From positions 1 through 22,170 of the IMG/VR virus record IMGVR_UViG_3300031659_000109: DNA of 22,170 nt; one strand, given 5' to 3'. The position numbers and the translations under genes were made by a program. Origin of the DNA: a virus. Of the stretch, positions 5,280 to 13,387 are shown piece after piece; within the stretch, counting starts at the first letter, position 1, and the number at the start of each line of letters is the position of its first letter. The notes under the pieces were generated by a model that ran no database searches, was not told the DNA's origin, and saw only the letters and a list, made by a program, of their open reading frames with translations.

Positions 5280-6833
5280 TTATCCTGTCTCCAAGTCTGC
5301 GCCATGCTCAACTTGCACATTCACGTCATAAGCGACAAATGATGTTTGAAACATGAACTGTTGATAATTAGAAGCTCTGACACAAACAGCTTGGAGCAAA
5401 TAAGGGTTTGATGTTTTGTCCCATTGCAGCGTAACAGTCCCCGGATTGCCACCGCACTGAGTTTTAGTGGGCTGCACTAAACTTTCGCTGCCGCCGTGAG
5501 TGTCTATCCTAGCCAATCCGTTTAAAAAACTACCCGAAGCCCCAGATACAGCATTTACAGAAATGCAATCCACCATAAACATAACTTCGTCGTTGCCTGT
5601 TCTTGTGGGAACTTTAGCTAAAGTAATCGTAACAGTCCCCGTTCCCGCTACAATATTTGCTCCAAAACTCCACCCTCCAGCACGGTTTTCCTTACGGGCA
5701 TAGATGTTAGTTCCCTTTTCCGCAGCGTGAAAACGGCGGTCTCCATCCCCATCAGCAAGAATAACATGGTTGCTTGAGGTGCGGATGTCCAAGCCGCCTT
5801 GGTTGCCGTTGTACATACCTATAATTGTATTTTTTGAGCCACTCGAAATTGTGTAACCTGAATTACGACCAACAAATGTGTTGTCTGTGCCTGAAGTACC
5901 ATCACGACCTGAGTAGTTGCCTACACAAGTGTTACCCGATCCAGTACGAGAATATCCTGCTTGATAGCCAACCGCTGTGTTGTCGCTTGAAGTTGTGAAG
6001 TTTAAACTTCCCCAACCAACAGCCACGTTATTAGAACCTGTCTGATTTACAGGCAAAGATGATCTTCCATATGCGGTATTGTAATTACCTGTAGTATTTG
6101 AGTACATTGAAACATACCCAACCGCTGTGTTTTCAATACCCGTAGTATTACTATACCCAGCCTGAAACCCAACGGCAGTGTTGTTGCTTGCGGTGGTGTT
6201 GTAAAGCAATGCGTGTTTACCTACAGCTACGTTGCTTGACCCAGTAGTAGTTGAGTTCATAGCACCATGACCAATAGATGTGTTGTCAGAAGCAGTGGTA
6301 GCGGTATACATATTACCTCCACCTACAGCCACATTATTAGAACCTGTCGTAAGAGAACGTAAAGCGGTACTACCAAAAGAATCATTGTAAGTACCTGTAG
6401 TATTACTATACCCCGCCTGAAACCCCACTGCTGTGTTGTTGTCTGCGGTGGTGTTGCTTTCTAGTGCAGAACGACCAACGGCTGTGTTGGAAGAACCTGT
6501 CGTTGTACTACGCATAGTAGACCGACCAACTGACACATTGCTTGCACCTGTTGTATTATTCTCTAATGAAAAATAACCAAGTCCAGTATTGTCACTTGCT
6601 GTATTTGCGGTCAAAGCGTTGTTGCCAATTGCTGTATTTGCGCTTCCAGAAACATTGCTATCCAGCGCAGTATTACCCAACGCCACATTGCCTGTACCAA
6701 CAGGATAGTTCCCGTCCAGCTTGATTGTGCCGCCATCTACTGACAGGTTGCCAGATACTGTAGCACCATTGATAAAGTCAGGTGCGCCTGTGCCAGCTTC
6801 GTCTGTGATTTCGTCTACACTAATCTTACTCAT
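5280..6833 (-). CDS. Tail fibre with 18 tandem 17-residue 'GSxNTAVG' repeats
   Basis: A 517-residue fibre protein. Residues 1-45 form a leader (MSKISVDEITDEAGTGAPDF...) of the kind that joins a fibre to its upstream partner. Residues 46-347 are 18 repeats of 16-17 residues with consensus G-S-x-N-T-A-V-G-x-x-A-L-x-x-N-T-T. This resembles the trimeric beta-roll heads of YadA-like adhesins and repetitive phage or hyperbola-shaped fibre stalks. Residues 348-517 are a non-repetitive globular end (DIRTSSNHVILADGDGDRRF..., then a beta-rich domain) that could bind the host surface. It starts one base after the S74 protein stop, using AGGAG inside that gene's end. No S74 chaperone domain is present in this protein itself. 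The role is inferred as a receptor-binding or stalk component. Confidence 0.82.
   Translation of the reverse strand: MSKISVDEITDEAGTGAPDFINGATVSGNLSVDGGTIKLDGNYPVGTGNVALGNTALDSNVSGSANTAIGNNALTANTASDNTGLGYFSLENNTTGASNVSVGRSTMRSTTTGSSNTAVGRSALESNTTADNNTAVGFQAGYSNTTGTYNDSFGSTALRSLTTGSNNVAVGGGNMYTATTASDNTSIGHGAMNSTTTGSSNVAVGKHALLYNTTASNNTAVGFQAGYSNTTGIENTAVGYVSMYSNTTGNYNTAYGRSSLPVNQTGSNNVAVGWGSLNFTTSSDNTAVGYQAGYSRTGSGNTCVGNYSGRDGTSGTDNTFVGRNSGYTISSGSKNTIIGMYNGNQGGLDIRTSSNHVILADGDGDRRFHAAEKGTNIYARKENRAGGWSFGANIVAGTGTVTITLAKVPTRTGNDEVMFMVDCISVNAVSGASGSFLNGLARIDTHGGSESLVQPTKTQCGGNPGTVTLQWDKTSNPYLLQAVCVRASNYQQFMFQTSFVAYDVNVQVEHGADLETG
5793..6698 (-). repeat. Coding tandem repeats, 18 copies of about 51 bp
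   Basis: In-frame degenerate repeats inside the fibre gene; each unit encodes about 17 residues around NTAVG or a close variant. Copies 6 and 11 both encode NNTAVGFQAGYSNTTG and are also close at the DNA level (near 6405-6450 and 6160-6210), with a third relative (NTAVGYQAGYS) at copy 15. This points to a higher-order duplication of several units. Fourteen copies are 17 residues and four are 16. Confidence 0.85.
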
Positions 6834-6834
6834 G

Positions 6835-8112
6835 TTATATGGCTCCTATAATAAATGCGAGCAACTCAGGATAACGAACACCAAGGCGGGTACGTTCAGT
6901 AGCACCCTCTGGGGCTTCAGCTAGAGTATCGAATGTGTCTGTGCGGGTGTAAGCATCCTTGGCTTCTACAACCTCAGTTACCACGTTACCGTCTTCATCC
7001 AAGACCTCATCTACAGCTACAACAGCAGGTACGTCAGTCTGTGTTTCCCACCAAGTGCTAGAGATGAACATGGCGTAACGACCAGCGTCTAAGCCTTCAG
7101 CAGTGAAAGCATCCTGCAAGTCCTGTGCGATAATACCGAAGTGAATACGGGCGTCATCACCCTTCTCTTCTACTGCATCAATCCAGCGGAACTTACGGAG
7201 TAGACCTTTGCAAGCTACAGCTACCGCAGTTTCAGCGGCAGTGAGGACTTCAATGTCTTGCTTCTCGTTGCGGTCAGATGTTTGGATGGTGCCGTTGGTG
7301 GCGAATATATCGTCGAATCTATTAGAAGACCAACCTATATCCATTGTATTGTCTCTATTGCCACCATTAGTAGTAGAAGGGCCAAAGGCATCTACACCCG
7401 CCGCAGGGGCAACTATTTTTAGTCCATTTGAGATTCCTGCCAAATAAAAAACAGTGGTGCCGAAATTTCCAATACTCCCCACAGTGGAGCCGCCTTTGCG
7501 GAACAGTTGAATGTCACCATCAGACGACAAGCGATTGACAAGAAGGGGCGGAGCGCCACTACGGTTAATATCTAGGCTATCGCCGTTACGGTACACCATG
7601 CCTTCATCAGAAGAGCTGTCACGAATGTTTTTATTAGTAGTCCCCACCAGCAAGTTACCGCTGCTGTCGATGCGCATGGCTTCTGTAGGCGTTCCACCAT
7701 TAGCTACTGTCTTGAATGCAAGGTCATGCTTTGTATTACCAGCGGTATCTCCAATGGCTTCTATTGATGCAAATTGACCATCACTTAAATCAGAACCAGT
7801 TGCTATGAATTGGATTCCTACACTGGAATTACCATTAGTTCTATTATGCAATAGTATTGGGTATGTTGCACCAGATGCTGTTTGAGTTATGTGTAATTTT
7901 TGACTAGGCGCAGTCGTGCCAATTCCAACATTCTCTGAGCTATCAATCGTGATAGCCGTGGCATTACCGTTGTCAGTAATACTTGGAGTAGCTGCACCCA
8001 AGGTCACATCACCATCAGGTAACGTGATTGTTCTATTTGTATTCCCATTAGGCGAGGCTAAGGTAAACGTACCTGTACCTGCTGCATCTGGGGAAAGAGC
8101 TATCTTACTCAT
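6835..8112 (-). CDS. Tail fibre/spike with C-terminal peptidase S74 intramolecular chaperone
   Basis: A 425-residue protein. The N-terminal part (MSKIALSPDAAGTGTFTLAS..., residues 1-40) is a common fibre leader. The middle carries TIDSSENVGIGTTAPSQKLH-type beta repeats (residues about 50-75 and 145-165: MRIDSSGNLLVGT). The C-terminal domain from about 277 shows the S74 signature TSDRNEKQDI with the likely catalytic Ser279 and Lys284, then FGIIAQDLQDAF, and ends GVRYPELLAFIIGAI. In this family the C-terminal domain trimerises the fibre and then cuts itself off. It starts four bases after the preceding stop, with AGGAGG upstream. A cleaved mature fibre of about 278 residues is predicted from family knowledge. 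Confidence 0.87.
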   Translation of the reverse strand: MSKIALSPDAAGTGTFTLASPNGNTNRTITLPDGDVTLGAATPSITDNGNATAITIDSSENVGIGTTAPSQKLHITQTASGATYPILLHNRTNGNSSVGIQFIATGSDLSDGQFASIEAIGDTAGNTKHDLAFKTVANGGTPTEAMRIDSSGNLLVGTTNKNIRDSSSDEGMVYRNGDSLDINRSGAPPLLVNRLSSDGDIQLFRKGGSTVGSIGNFGTTVFYLAGISNGLKIVAPAAGVDAFGPSTTNGGNRDNTMDIGWSSNRFDDIFATNGTIQTSDRNEKQDIEVLTAAETAVAVACKGLLRKFRWIDAVEEKGDDARIHFGIIAQDLQDAFTAEGLDAGRYAMFISSTWWETQTDVPAVVAVDEVLDEDGNVVTEVVEAKDAYTRTDTFDTLAEAPEGATERTRLGVRYPELLAFIIGAI

Positions 8113-8115
8113 GGC

Positions 8116-8367
8116 TTAGACCTCCTGAGAAGCTAGGTGTGCAGCGTAAGCATCCTTGACAGCTTGTGTGTGTACCGCAGCACAGATAGCCTGTACCTCT
8201 GCGCTCTCGCCTGTGATGTCAGCATCTGGTGCTACTACATGGCGTGAGAAGGATCGGCTGATCTCTACATCGTCACGCTTGATGACCGTGGCTGTTCTGA
8301 CTTGAATGAATTTATGTTCACTCACGATCTCGATTTTGTCTTGTACTGTTTCTTCTGAAAGTGCCAT
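8116..8367 (-). CDS. Small fibre-associated hypothetical protein (83 aa)
   Basis: An 83-residue soluble protein starting MALSEETVQDKIEIVSEHKF. The start at 8367 is decided by a perfect AGGAGG five bases upstream; the in-frame TTG at 8415 lacks such a site. The middle is beta-like and charged (KFIQVRTATVIKRDDVEISR), and the C-terminal third is an alanine-rich helix (VQAICAAVHTQAVKDAYAAH). I recall similar proteins between fibre genes of marine phages, without known function. It lies between two fibre genes of the same operon; the 60-base upstream gap contains only the ribosome-binding site and a 5-bp GTGGC/GCCAC hairpin. A fibre chaperone is possible but unproven. Confidence 0.7.
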   Translation of the reverse strand: MALSEETVQDKIEIVSEHKFIQVRTATVIKRDDVEISRSFSRHVVAPDADITGESAEVQAICAAVHTQAVKDAYAAHLASQEV

Positions 8368-8427
8368 GTTGGCCTCCTGTTTTATCGTGGCGTTGTTGCC
8401 ACCTGTCCGACCCAATCTCTGAGAGGG

Positions 8428-9174
8428 TTATGAATCTGTGTAAAATTGACCGCTAATTATAAAGCCACTAGTATTTGTGCAATTACTGTTAGTAACTCCA
8501 GAGTAAGTACTGCTAACCATTTGATAACAATCCATAGCAGCACTGTTAGGCCTGACTCTAAATATTGGCAGCGTACTCATACTAGACATTGATTGTATAA
8601 AACTTGCAGCAGGAGGGTACTTATCATTATTAGAAGCTGTGAAGGGTAGACCAGTAACCTGCAATTCGCCAGTAGAAGTCCCTTTATTTGTAAACTGAAG
8701 ATGAATAGAATAAGTGACAAGATTTCCTACTTTTGTGTAAATACCTGATTGTCTACCAGAAGTATAAGTAATACCAACTGATGCTCCGCCAAAAGTAACA
8801 ACAGGAGTAAAAGTCCCCTCCTCATAGTCATCCAGCGTATTAGCCGCCGAATATACACCAGCCGAAGTGCCGAGGGTCACACCAGCAGGGATGATTGCAT
8901 GACCTGCGCTGTCGAGGACCAGACGATATGCTAAGTTATTTCTGTCGTAAACTATAAAAGCCCCTGCCCCTGCGCTAGAGTTATCGTCTGCACCTATAGA
9001 GAAATCACTGCTGGCATCACTATCCGTAAATCTTGCAAAGGCGTTTCCACTCGTACCAGTTAGTTGTAAGATGTCTAAGTTGCCGACAGCCGTCAAAGTA
9101 CCGTTAGAAGTAAGTCCGTCAGTATCCAAGTCAGGTGTCGTAATACCTGTTGTTCCGTTTAATACAATAGCCAT
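8428..9174 (-). CDS. Tail fibre protein
   Basis: A 248-residue fibre protein with the frequent marine-phage fibre leader MAIVLNGTTGITTPDLDTDG (residues 1-20). A Gly/Ser/Thr/Asp-rich beta region follows (ARFTDSDASSDFSIGADDNS, then RLVLDSAGHAIIPAGVTLGT), with the motif TLDDYEEGTFTPVVTFGG at about 113-130. That motif is common at the junction to a C-terminal receptor-facing domain in phage fibres. Residues 131-248 form a beta-rich globular end with several cysteines (MDCYQMV, SNCTNTSG). The ATG follows the preceding stop directly (TAAATG). It is likely to be one of several exchangeable fibres; host specificity would sit in the C-terminal domain. No S74 or other chaperone domain is seen. Confidence 0.8.
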   Translation of the reverse strand: MAIVLNGTTGITTPDLDTDGLTSNGTLTAVGNLDILQLTGTSGNAFARFTDSDASSDFSIGADDNSSAGAGAFIVYDRNNLAYRLVLDSAGHAIIPAGVTLGTSAGVYSAANTLDDYEEGTFTPVVTFGGASVGITYTSGRQSGIYTKVGNLVTYSIHLQFTNKGTSTGELQVTGLPFTASNNDKYPPAASFIQSMSSMSTLPIFRVRPNSAAMDCYQMVSSTYSGVTNSNCTNTSGFIISGQFYTDS

Positions 9175-9555
9175 TTACACCACCACCCATCTTGCGCCTG
9201 TCTCGATTGTAACTGTAACACCTGCATTGATCTCAATAGGTCCAGCAGTCATTGCGTTCTTCGCTGACACTACAGTATAGTCAACTGTTATTGTTTGATC
9301 GTTCTCATAGAATACTAGGTCATCCCCACCACCAGTTGCCCCAGCACCAGAAGAAAACTCCTCCCAAGTTGTGTTTGTTGCATCACGTATCATCAACTTG
9401 TCATTAGCTGTGTCGTACCACCACTGGTGAGCATAGGTAGTCGAAGGTGCTGTAGCACCAGAACTGTTTGAAGCAAGCGCCTGATAAGCTGAGTTCATAT
9501 CAGCCCTCATAGCGGGGAAGCCTTGGTTGGCTAGTGTAAAGTCGTTTTGTGACAT
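9175..9555 (-). CDS. Tail fibre/tip connector protein (126 aa)
   Basis: A 126-residue protein. The N-terminal segment MSQNDFTLANQGFPAMRADMN and the following SSGATAPSTTYAHQWWYDTANDKLMIRDATN form a motif I know from many phage fibre N-termini, where it attaches a fibre to the tail tip. The C-terminal part (TVDYTVVSAKNAMTAGPIEI ... VTVTIETGARWVVV) is a short beta-solenoid-like cap. Its start overlaps the last base of the J-like gene (GACATTAGG on the + strand), so it is translationally coupled to it. It probably links the tail tip to the fibres encoded downstream. The attachment role is inference; that this is a virion component is well supported by position and sequence type. Confidence 0.75.
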   Translation of the reverse strand: MSQNDFTLANQGFPAMRADMNSAYQALASNSSGATAPSTTYAHQWWYDTANDKLMIRDATNTTWEEFSSGAGATGGGDDLVFYENDQTITVDYTVVSAKNAMTAGPIEINAGVTVTIETGARWVVV

Positions 9556-12344
9556 TAGGTAGTTTCCTTTCCGTAACCTCTAGCTACGTAATCTAATTCA
9601 GTCTGGGTTGTTAGTTGACTACCACTTGAGTCTTTAGCTGTTATAGTAAAGCCAGAGTTTGTTTTGCTTGTAACCTCAATGAAGTCACCCCCGCTTAAAC
9701 CTGTTACAGTGGTACTTACTGCTGGAGTGTTTGCACTATAGAAAGCAGAAGGGAAGGTTATGTTAGCAGAGCCTGTAAATTGTATGTCTTCTCCAGATTG
9801 AATTACATCTTGCATGTCAAGTTTAACTTCTAGCTTTGTAACTTTAGGTGCTACGTCAAGGTTATTCGTAGTTAACAACGCTCTAAACTTATAACCCCTA
9901 GCTAAGAATGAACCAGCGGATAAGTTGTTGAAGTCGCTAAAGACTGCCCCTACTGAAGATGGATCATCATTAGTAATAGAGATTTGAACAACCGCAGTAG
10001 AGCCATCATATGCAGCAGGGTCTCCGTCAAACAAACCTTCTCTTAAGTCAAAAAACTCTGTTGGCTCATCAAACAAGTTAGCGTAGTTTAATTGCTCAAT
10101 GTCGATAAAAGATTCAACATAGGAGGTATATACAGCCCCAAGGTCAACCACACTATCAAAATCATAAGTACCCTCTTCCTGATTTATTGTAAGCGACAAA
10201 GAATCACCACCAATGATAGTGGTGTTAACCTTAGCGCCAAGGAAGTCAGGGCTTTCTGTGATAGTTTGGATCAAGTTTAGGCCAATAGTGTCTGATGCGT
10301 TAATAGAAACAGTAGTTCCTGTTGCGTTATCTGACTTATTGCCTAGTTTATCCACAGCCTTAATTAAGTATGTACCCGTCTGAGCAGCAACAGTAATGCT
10401 TGTAGCTGGTCTAGCAACCTTATCAACGAGAAGTACACTGTTAGACCACACAGGTGATGCCTCACGAGTGAAACGTATCTCGTAGTGGCTCAAGTCCAAG
10501 TCAGGTACTGGCGACCAAGACAAGACCGCTGTGGTTTGGTTGATGTTAGCGGATAGAGAGGTTACATCAGCAGGGGGTTCAGCGAAAGGTCTAGCACCAT
10601 AGTTTAGAGTTGTAGTGTACTCACCTCTTACACCGAAGGTATTAACTGCCCTAGCTCTTATGTCAAAGGTAGCATCAGAGGTATAGATCAGTTCGTAGTT
10701 AAGACCTGAGCCGCTTCCAAGAGCAATATACTCAGTTGCAGAACTTAGTTTATACTCTACTTCGTACTTGTCGATAAAGACTGAGGTAGCAGCAAGCTGA
10801 ACCTCAAGAACAGCAACAACTGTTTGGTTAGTGCTTCTAAGACCAGTAGATAGCGTCATACCAACCAAAGGTACATCAAATGCTGAAGGAAGTGTTGTGT
10901 TGTCTCTTTCGTAGAACACACCATCATAGGTTTGATCGTAGATAGATTCAGCAGTCTCTCTGAGTACCATATCTACTTGCAAGTCTAAGTTATCAGTAAG
11001 CCCAAAAGACCAACTCTGCACCTCAAACTCTTTATTAGTCCAGCCAAATCTAGTGTTAGTTATACGTACATTATCACCAATTTCTAGTGCAAGTGTCCTA
11101 ATACCAAAGCTGGCACTAACTGTTAACTGCTGCCTGTTAGCTTCCAGCGCAATTAAACCTAAGCGACTAGCTTCAAGAGAGAAGGATGTAAATGTCAAAG
11201 GTACGTCAGCGACTGACTCCTCTCCGTTATCAGCAGATAAGAAAGCAGCGTTAGTTACAGAAGGATAATCTGTTACTTGCCAATCAGATTCTGCACCACG
11301 GAAAGTTCCAGACAGTGTGTTAAAGTTATCTCTACGAGAGTGTCGTGTTGATACACCAATACCAGAACGGAAGTCATCGTCTGTCAGGTCCATAACTGGA
11401 TTTGTCCAGTAAGCAGGTTTTACTCTCCACTTACCTTGACCATACCAAATCTTACCGCCCATAGCACTTACAAGGTTACTTAGGTTGTCGTAAGGTGTAA
11501 CTTGTGTAGTGAAGGAACCGTTACAAGTGTAACGAGTGCTAGTAGAAGGAGATGCACCAGAAGCGTTAGTTACTGTCTGGTCACATATGTTAGCAGCAGC
11601 TATAATAGCTACGTCATCAATCTTAGCGTCATCTTCAGCTAACCCATAACCACTCTTTAGATAATCACGTAAACACAAAGCAGGGTTAGACGACCACCCA
11701 GTAGTAGCAGTACGAGGGTCATATACTTTCTTGCCCCTTACGACTGCTGTGATTACAGGAATACCATTGGGGTAAACATCTTGATTGTAGGTAAACCTAG
11801 AGTAGATGTAAGCAATTCCTGACAAAGTACAAGAGTTAGTCCAGTGAGAAGAATCAGAGAGAAGGCTTGAGTTAGCAAGTTGACCCGCAGTACCTGACCC
11901 TGTAAGGATACGCATATTACCACTGTACTTAGAAGGAGACGTTACGTTACCAGAACCATCAACTGTAAGAGCTTCATCGTTTGCGTAAAACTCAACAAAG
12001 CTGTCTACTTCATGTCCAGCTACAGCAATGATACGATGGAAAAACTTATTGTCGGAACCTGTAGCTTCGTCATAAACAATAGGGCCACCAACTTTTACTT
12101 CACCATAAATGATCTGATGATCTTGTGCAGAGCCTGTGGAGTTTACCGTGTATCCCCTAGCCCCCGCACCACCAGAAGCACTCTGGGCTGAAGGCTTAGG
12201 GGCTAAAGACTTCATAATAATGGAGGTAACTGCTGTTATGGCAAGGTATCCTACAACGTATGAGCCAACTAAAATCGCCCCGCCAGCAAGCGTTGCTGCT
12301 GCTGCTGTAGTGCCTAATAGGGTTGCTCCAACTACTAACGCCAT
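9555..12344 (-). CDS. Tail tip / host-specificity protein (J-like) with fibronectin III domains
   Basis: At 929 residues this is the largest protein in the window. Residues 1-45 are hydrophobic and Ala/Gly-rich (ALVVGATLLGTTAAAATLAG), as in many J-like tip proteins that touch the host membrane. Residues 60-480 resemble the central-hub core of J-type proteins: QDHQIIYGEVKVGGPIVYDE, a segment ending LCLRDYLKSGYGL, then KIWYGQGKWRVKPAYW and LEIGDNVRITN. Two fibronectin type III-like domains follow at about 490-583 and 590-682 (AVLSWSPVPDLDLSHYEIRF). The final 250 residues are a beta-rich domain. Its ATG overlaps the acetyltransferase stop (TAATG) with AAGGAG upstream. It should cap the tail tube and contact the receptor. 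Position after the distal tail and hub genes supports this. Confidence 0.88.
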   Translation of the reverse strand: MALVVGATLLGTTAAAATLAGGAILVGSYVVGYLAITAVTSIIMKSLAPKPSAQSASGGAGARGYTVNSTGSAQDHQIIYGEVKVGGPIVYDEATGSDNKFFHRIIAVAGHEVDSFVEFYANDEALTVDGSGNVTSPSKYSGNMRILTGSGTAGQLANSSLLSDSSHWTNSCTLSGIAYIYSRFTYNQDVYPNGIPVITAVVRGKKVYDPRTATTGWSSNPALCLRDYLKSGYGLAEDDAKIDDVAIIAAANICDQTVTNASGASPSTSTRYTCNGSFTTQVTPYDNLSNLVSAMGGKIWYGQGKWRVKPAYWTNPVMDLTDDDFRSGIGVSTRHSRRDNFNTLSGTFRGAESDWQVTDYPSVTNAAFLSADNGEESVADVPLTFTSFSLEASRLGLIALEANRQQLTVSASFGIRTLALEIGDNVRITNTRFGWTNKEFEVQSWSFGLTDNLDLQVDMVLRETAESIYDQTYDGVFYERDNTTLPSAFDVPLVGMTLSTGLRSTNQTVVAVLEVQLAATSVFIDKYEVEYKLSSATEYIALGSGSGLNYELIYTSDATFDIRARAVNTFGVRGEYTTTLNYGARPFAEPPADVTSLSANINQTTAVLSWSPVPDLDLSHYEIRFTREASPVWSNSVLLVDKVARPATSITVAAQTGTYLIKAVDKLGNKSDNATGTTVSINASDTIGLNLIQTITESPDFLGAKVNTTIIGGDSLSLTINQEEGTYDFDSVVDLGAVYTSYVESFIDIEQLNYANLFDEPTEFFDLREGLFDGDPAAYDGSTAVVQISITNDDPSSVGAVFSDFNNLSAGSFLARGYKFRALLTTNNLDVAPKVTKLEVKLDMQDVIQSGEDIQFTGSANITFPSAFYSANTPAVSTTVTGLSGGDFIEVTSKTNSGFTITAKDSSGSQLTTQTELDYVARGYGKETT

Positions 12345-12802
12345 TATGAATCTCCTTGTAAATAACTAGAGTAAACACGTTCTATTAGGTTAAACCCTAG
12401 CCTATCAAGAACTTTATCAAAAGGCTGATGAACTTTAGTGTTTATTGTGAGTACGGAAACACCATCTTCTGTGAGGCACTTCTTAGCAAACTTGATTAGC
12501 TTTATACCAGCGAAACCTTTGCGGTAGTCTTTGTGTAGATAAATGATGTCGTTACAAGCAAAGGTGTGATCCTTGTAGTGCATGTTAACCCCAACTACGA
12601 CGACGAAGTAACCCACTAGGGTTGTGTCATCTCTCGCTGTAAATATCTTTAGTTTACCTTGATCTTCTAAGTCTCTGTATACTTCCCAATCTGGGTTTAA
12701 CTTAACTTTACTCTGGTTTAATGCAATCTCTTTGTAGTGTAAATCAATAAGAACTAAGATGTCTTTTTCTACTTGATCTAGGAACTCTTGTTGATACTGC
12801 AT
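12344..12802 (-). CDS. GNAT-family N-acetyltransferase-like protein in the tail-tip operon
   Basis: A 152-residue protein with the GNAT layout. An N-terminal helix pair is followed by strands around LKIFTARDDTTLVGYFVVVV (51-70), then IIYLHKDYRKGFAGIKLIKF (86-105), where R-K-G-F-A-G at 94-99 occupies the acetyl-CoA pyrophosphate-binding position. The C-terminal end is NTKVHQPFDKVLDRLGFNLI (121-140), typical of the last GNAT helix and strand. The strict Q/R-x-x-G-x-G/A pattern is met. Start and stop overlap the hub and J-like genes (TGATG and TAATG), so it is made with them. The substrate is unknown; it could modify a tail protein or a host target, or be a non-catalytic structural derivative. 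Family call is good, role open. Confidence 0.75.
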   Translation of the reverse strand: MQYQQEFLDQVEKDILVLIDLHYKEIALNQSKVKLNPDWEVYRDLEDQGKLKIFTARDDTTLVGYFVVVVGVNMHYKDHTFACNDIIYLHKDYRKGFAGIKLIKFAKKCLTEDGVSVLTINTKVHQPFDKVLDRLGFNLIERVYSSYLQGDS

Positions 12803-13377
12803 CAGTCAGGCTTTCCCCAGTTAATCTTTTTGTCTTGCATCGACTCAATGAAGTCCAACCCAGTGTCGTTAGGGAACTTTGACTTTTGATAGTTAGAAGT
12901 GAAACGAGCCACCCTTGCTCTCTCCAAGTCAATCAACTTGTTCTCAACCTTTAGTTCAATAGTGGATGTATCAACACTCTCTGAGATGTTCATCTGATCC
13001 ATGTAGCCTGAGAAGATTTCATTAAAGTTAGTAGGGGCAGTAGTCTGATCCCCATTATCAAAGGTTCCGAAGTAGATGTTACACTCACGTCCCTGATAAG
13101 GCTCTGTTAGGGCTAGAGAGACAATTTCTGACGGGATAGCACTCAGAGTTATGTCAGCACCTTTGGCAGCGATCTCAGAGGTCTCATCAACATGTGAAAT
13201 ACTAAGAAGAGTGCCAGCACCGAACCACTCAGTAGTATCAGCAAGAGTTAATATACCAGAGCCAGTCCACATACGAAGTGTCTGCGCCCCATCAAACTTT
13301 AACTCAACCGCAAAGAATGGGTAAACCGTATTAGCATTGATGTTAGTAATTGTACTAGCGGTTAAGGCTCTGGTCAT
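12802..13377 (-). CDS. Tail tip/hub protein (DUF2163-like region)
   Basis: A 191-residue protein. YPFFAVELKFDGAQTLRMWTG (residues about 19-39) and LLSISHVDETSEIAAKGADI are followed by LTEPYQGRECNIYFGTFD, IFSGYMDQMNISESVDTSTI, and a conserved end ENKLIDLERARVARFTSNYQ ... GLDFIESMQDKKINWG. This pattern matches proteins found between the distal tail protein and the tail-tip protein in alphaproteobacterial siphoviruses and GTA-like elements, where such proteins form part of the baseplate hub. No peptidase motif is visible. The start ATG has AAGGAATAA upstream. The structural role is well supported by context; the exact family name is from memory. Confidence 0.75.
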   Translation of the reverse strand: MTRALTASTITNINANTVYPFFAVELKFDGAQTLRMWTGSGILTLADTTEWFGAGTLLSISHVDETSEIAAKGADITLSAIPSEIVSLALTEPYQGRECNIYFGTFDNGDQTTAPTNFNEIFSGYMDQMNISESVDTSTIELKVENKLIDLERARVARFTSNYQKSKFPNDTGLDFIESMQDKKINWGKPD

Positions 13378-13387
13378 TTGTTATTCC

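Noticed and set aside
5793-6698. CRISPR-like repeated DNA
   Set aside because: The repeats are in frame, degenerate at codon third positions, have no unique spacers of constant length between identical repeats, and encode a coherent fibre motif.
8387-8402. GTGGC/GCCAC hairpin upstream of the 83-residue fibre-module gene
   Set aside because: Only 5 bp with a 6-base loop, no U-run and no other support; too weak to call as an element.
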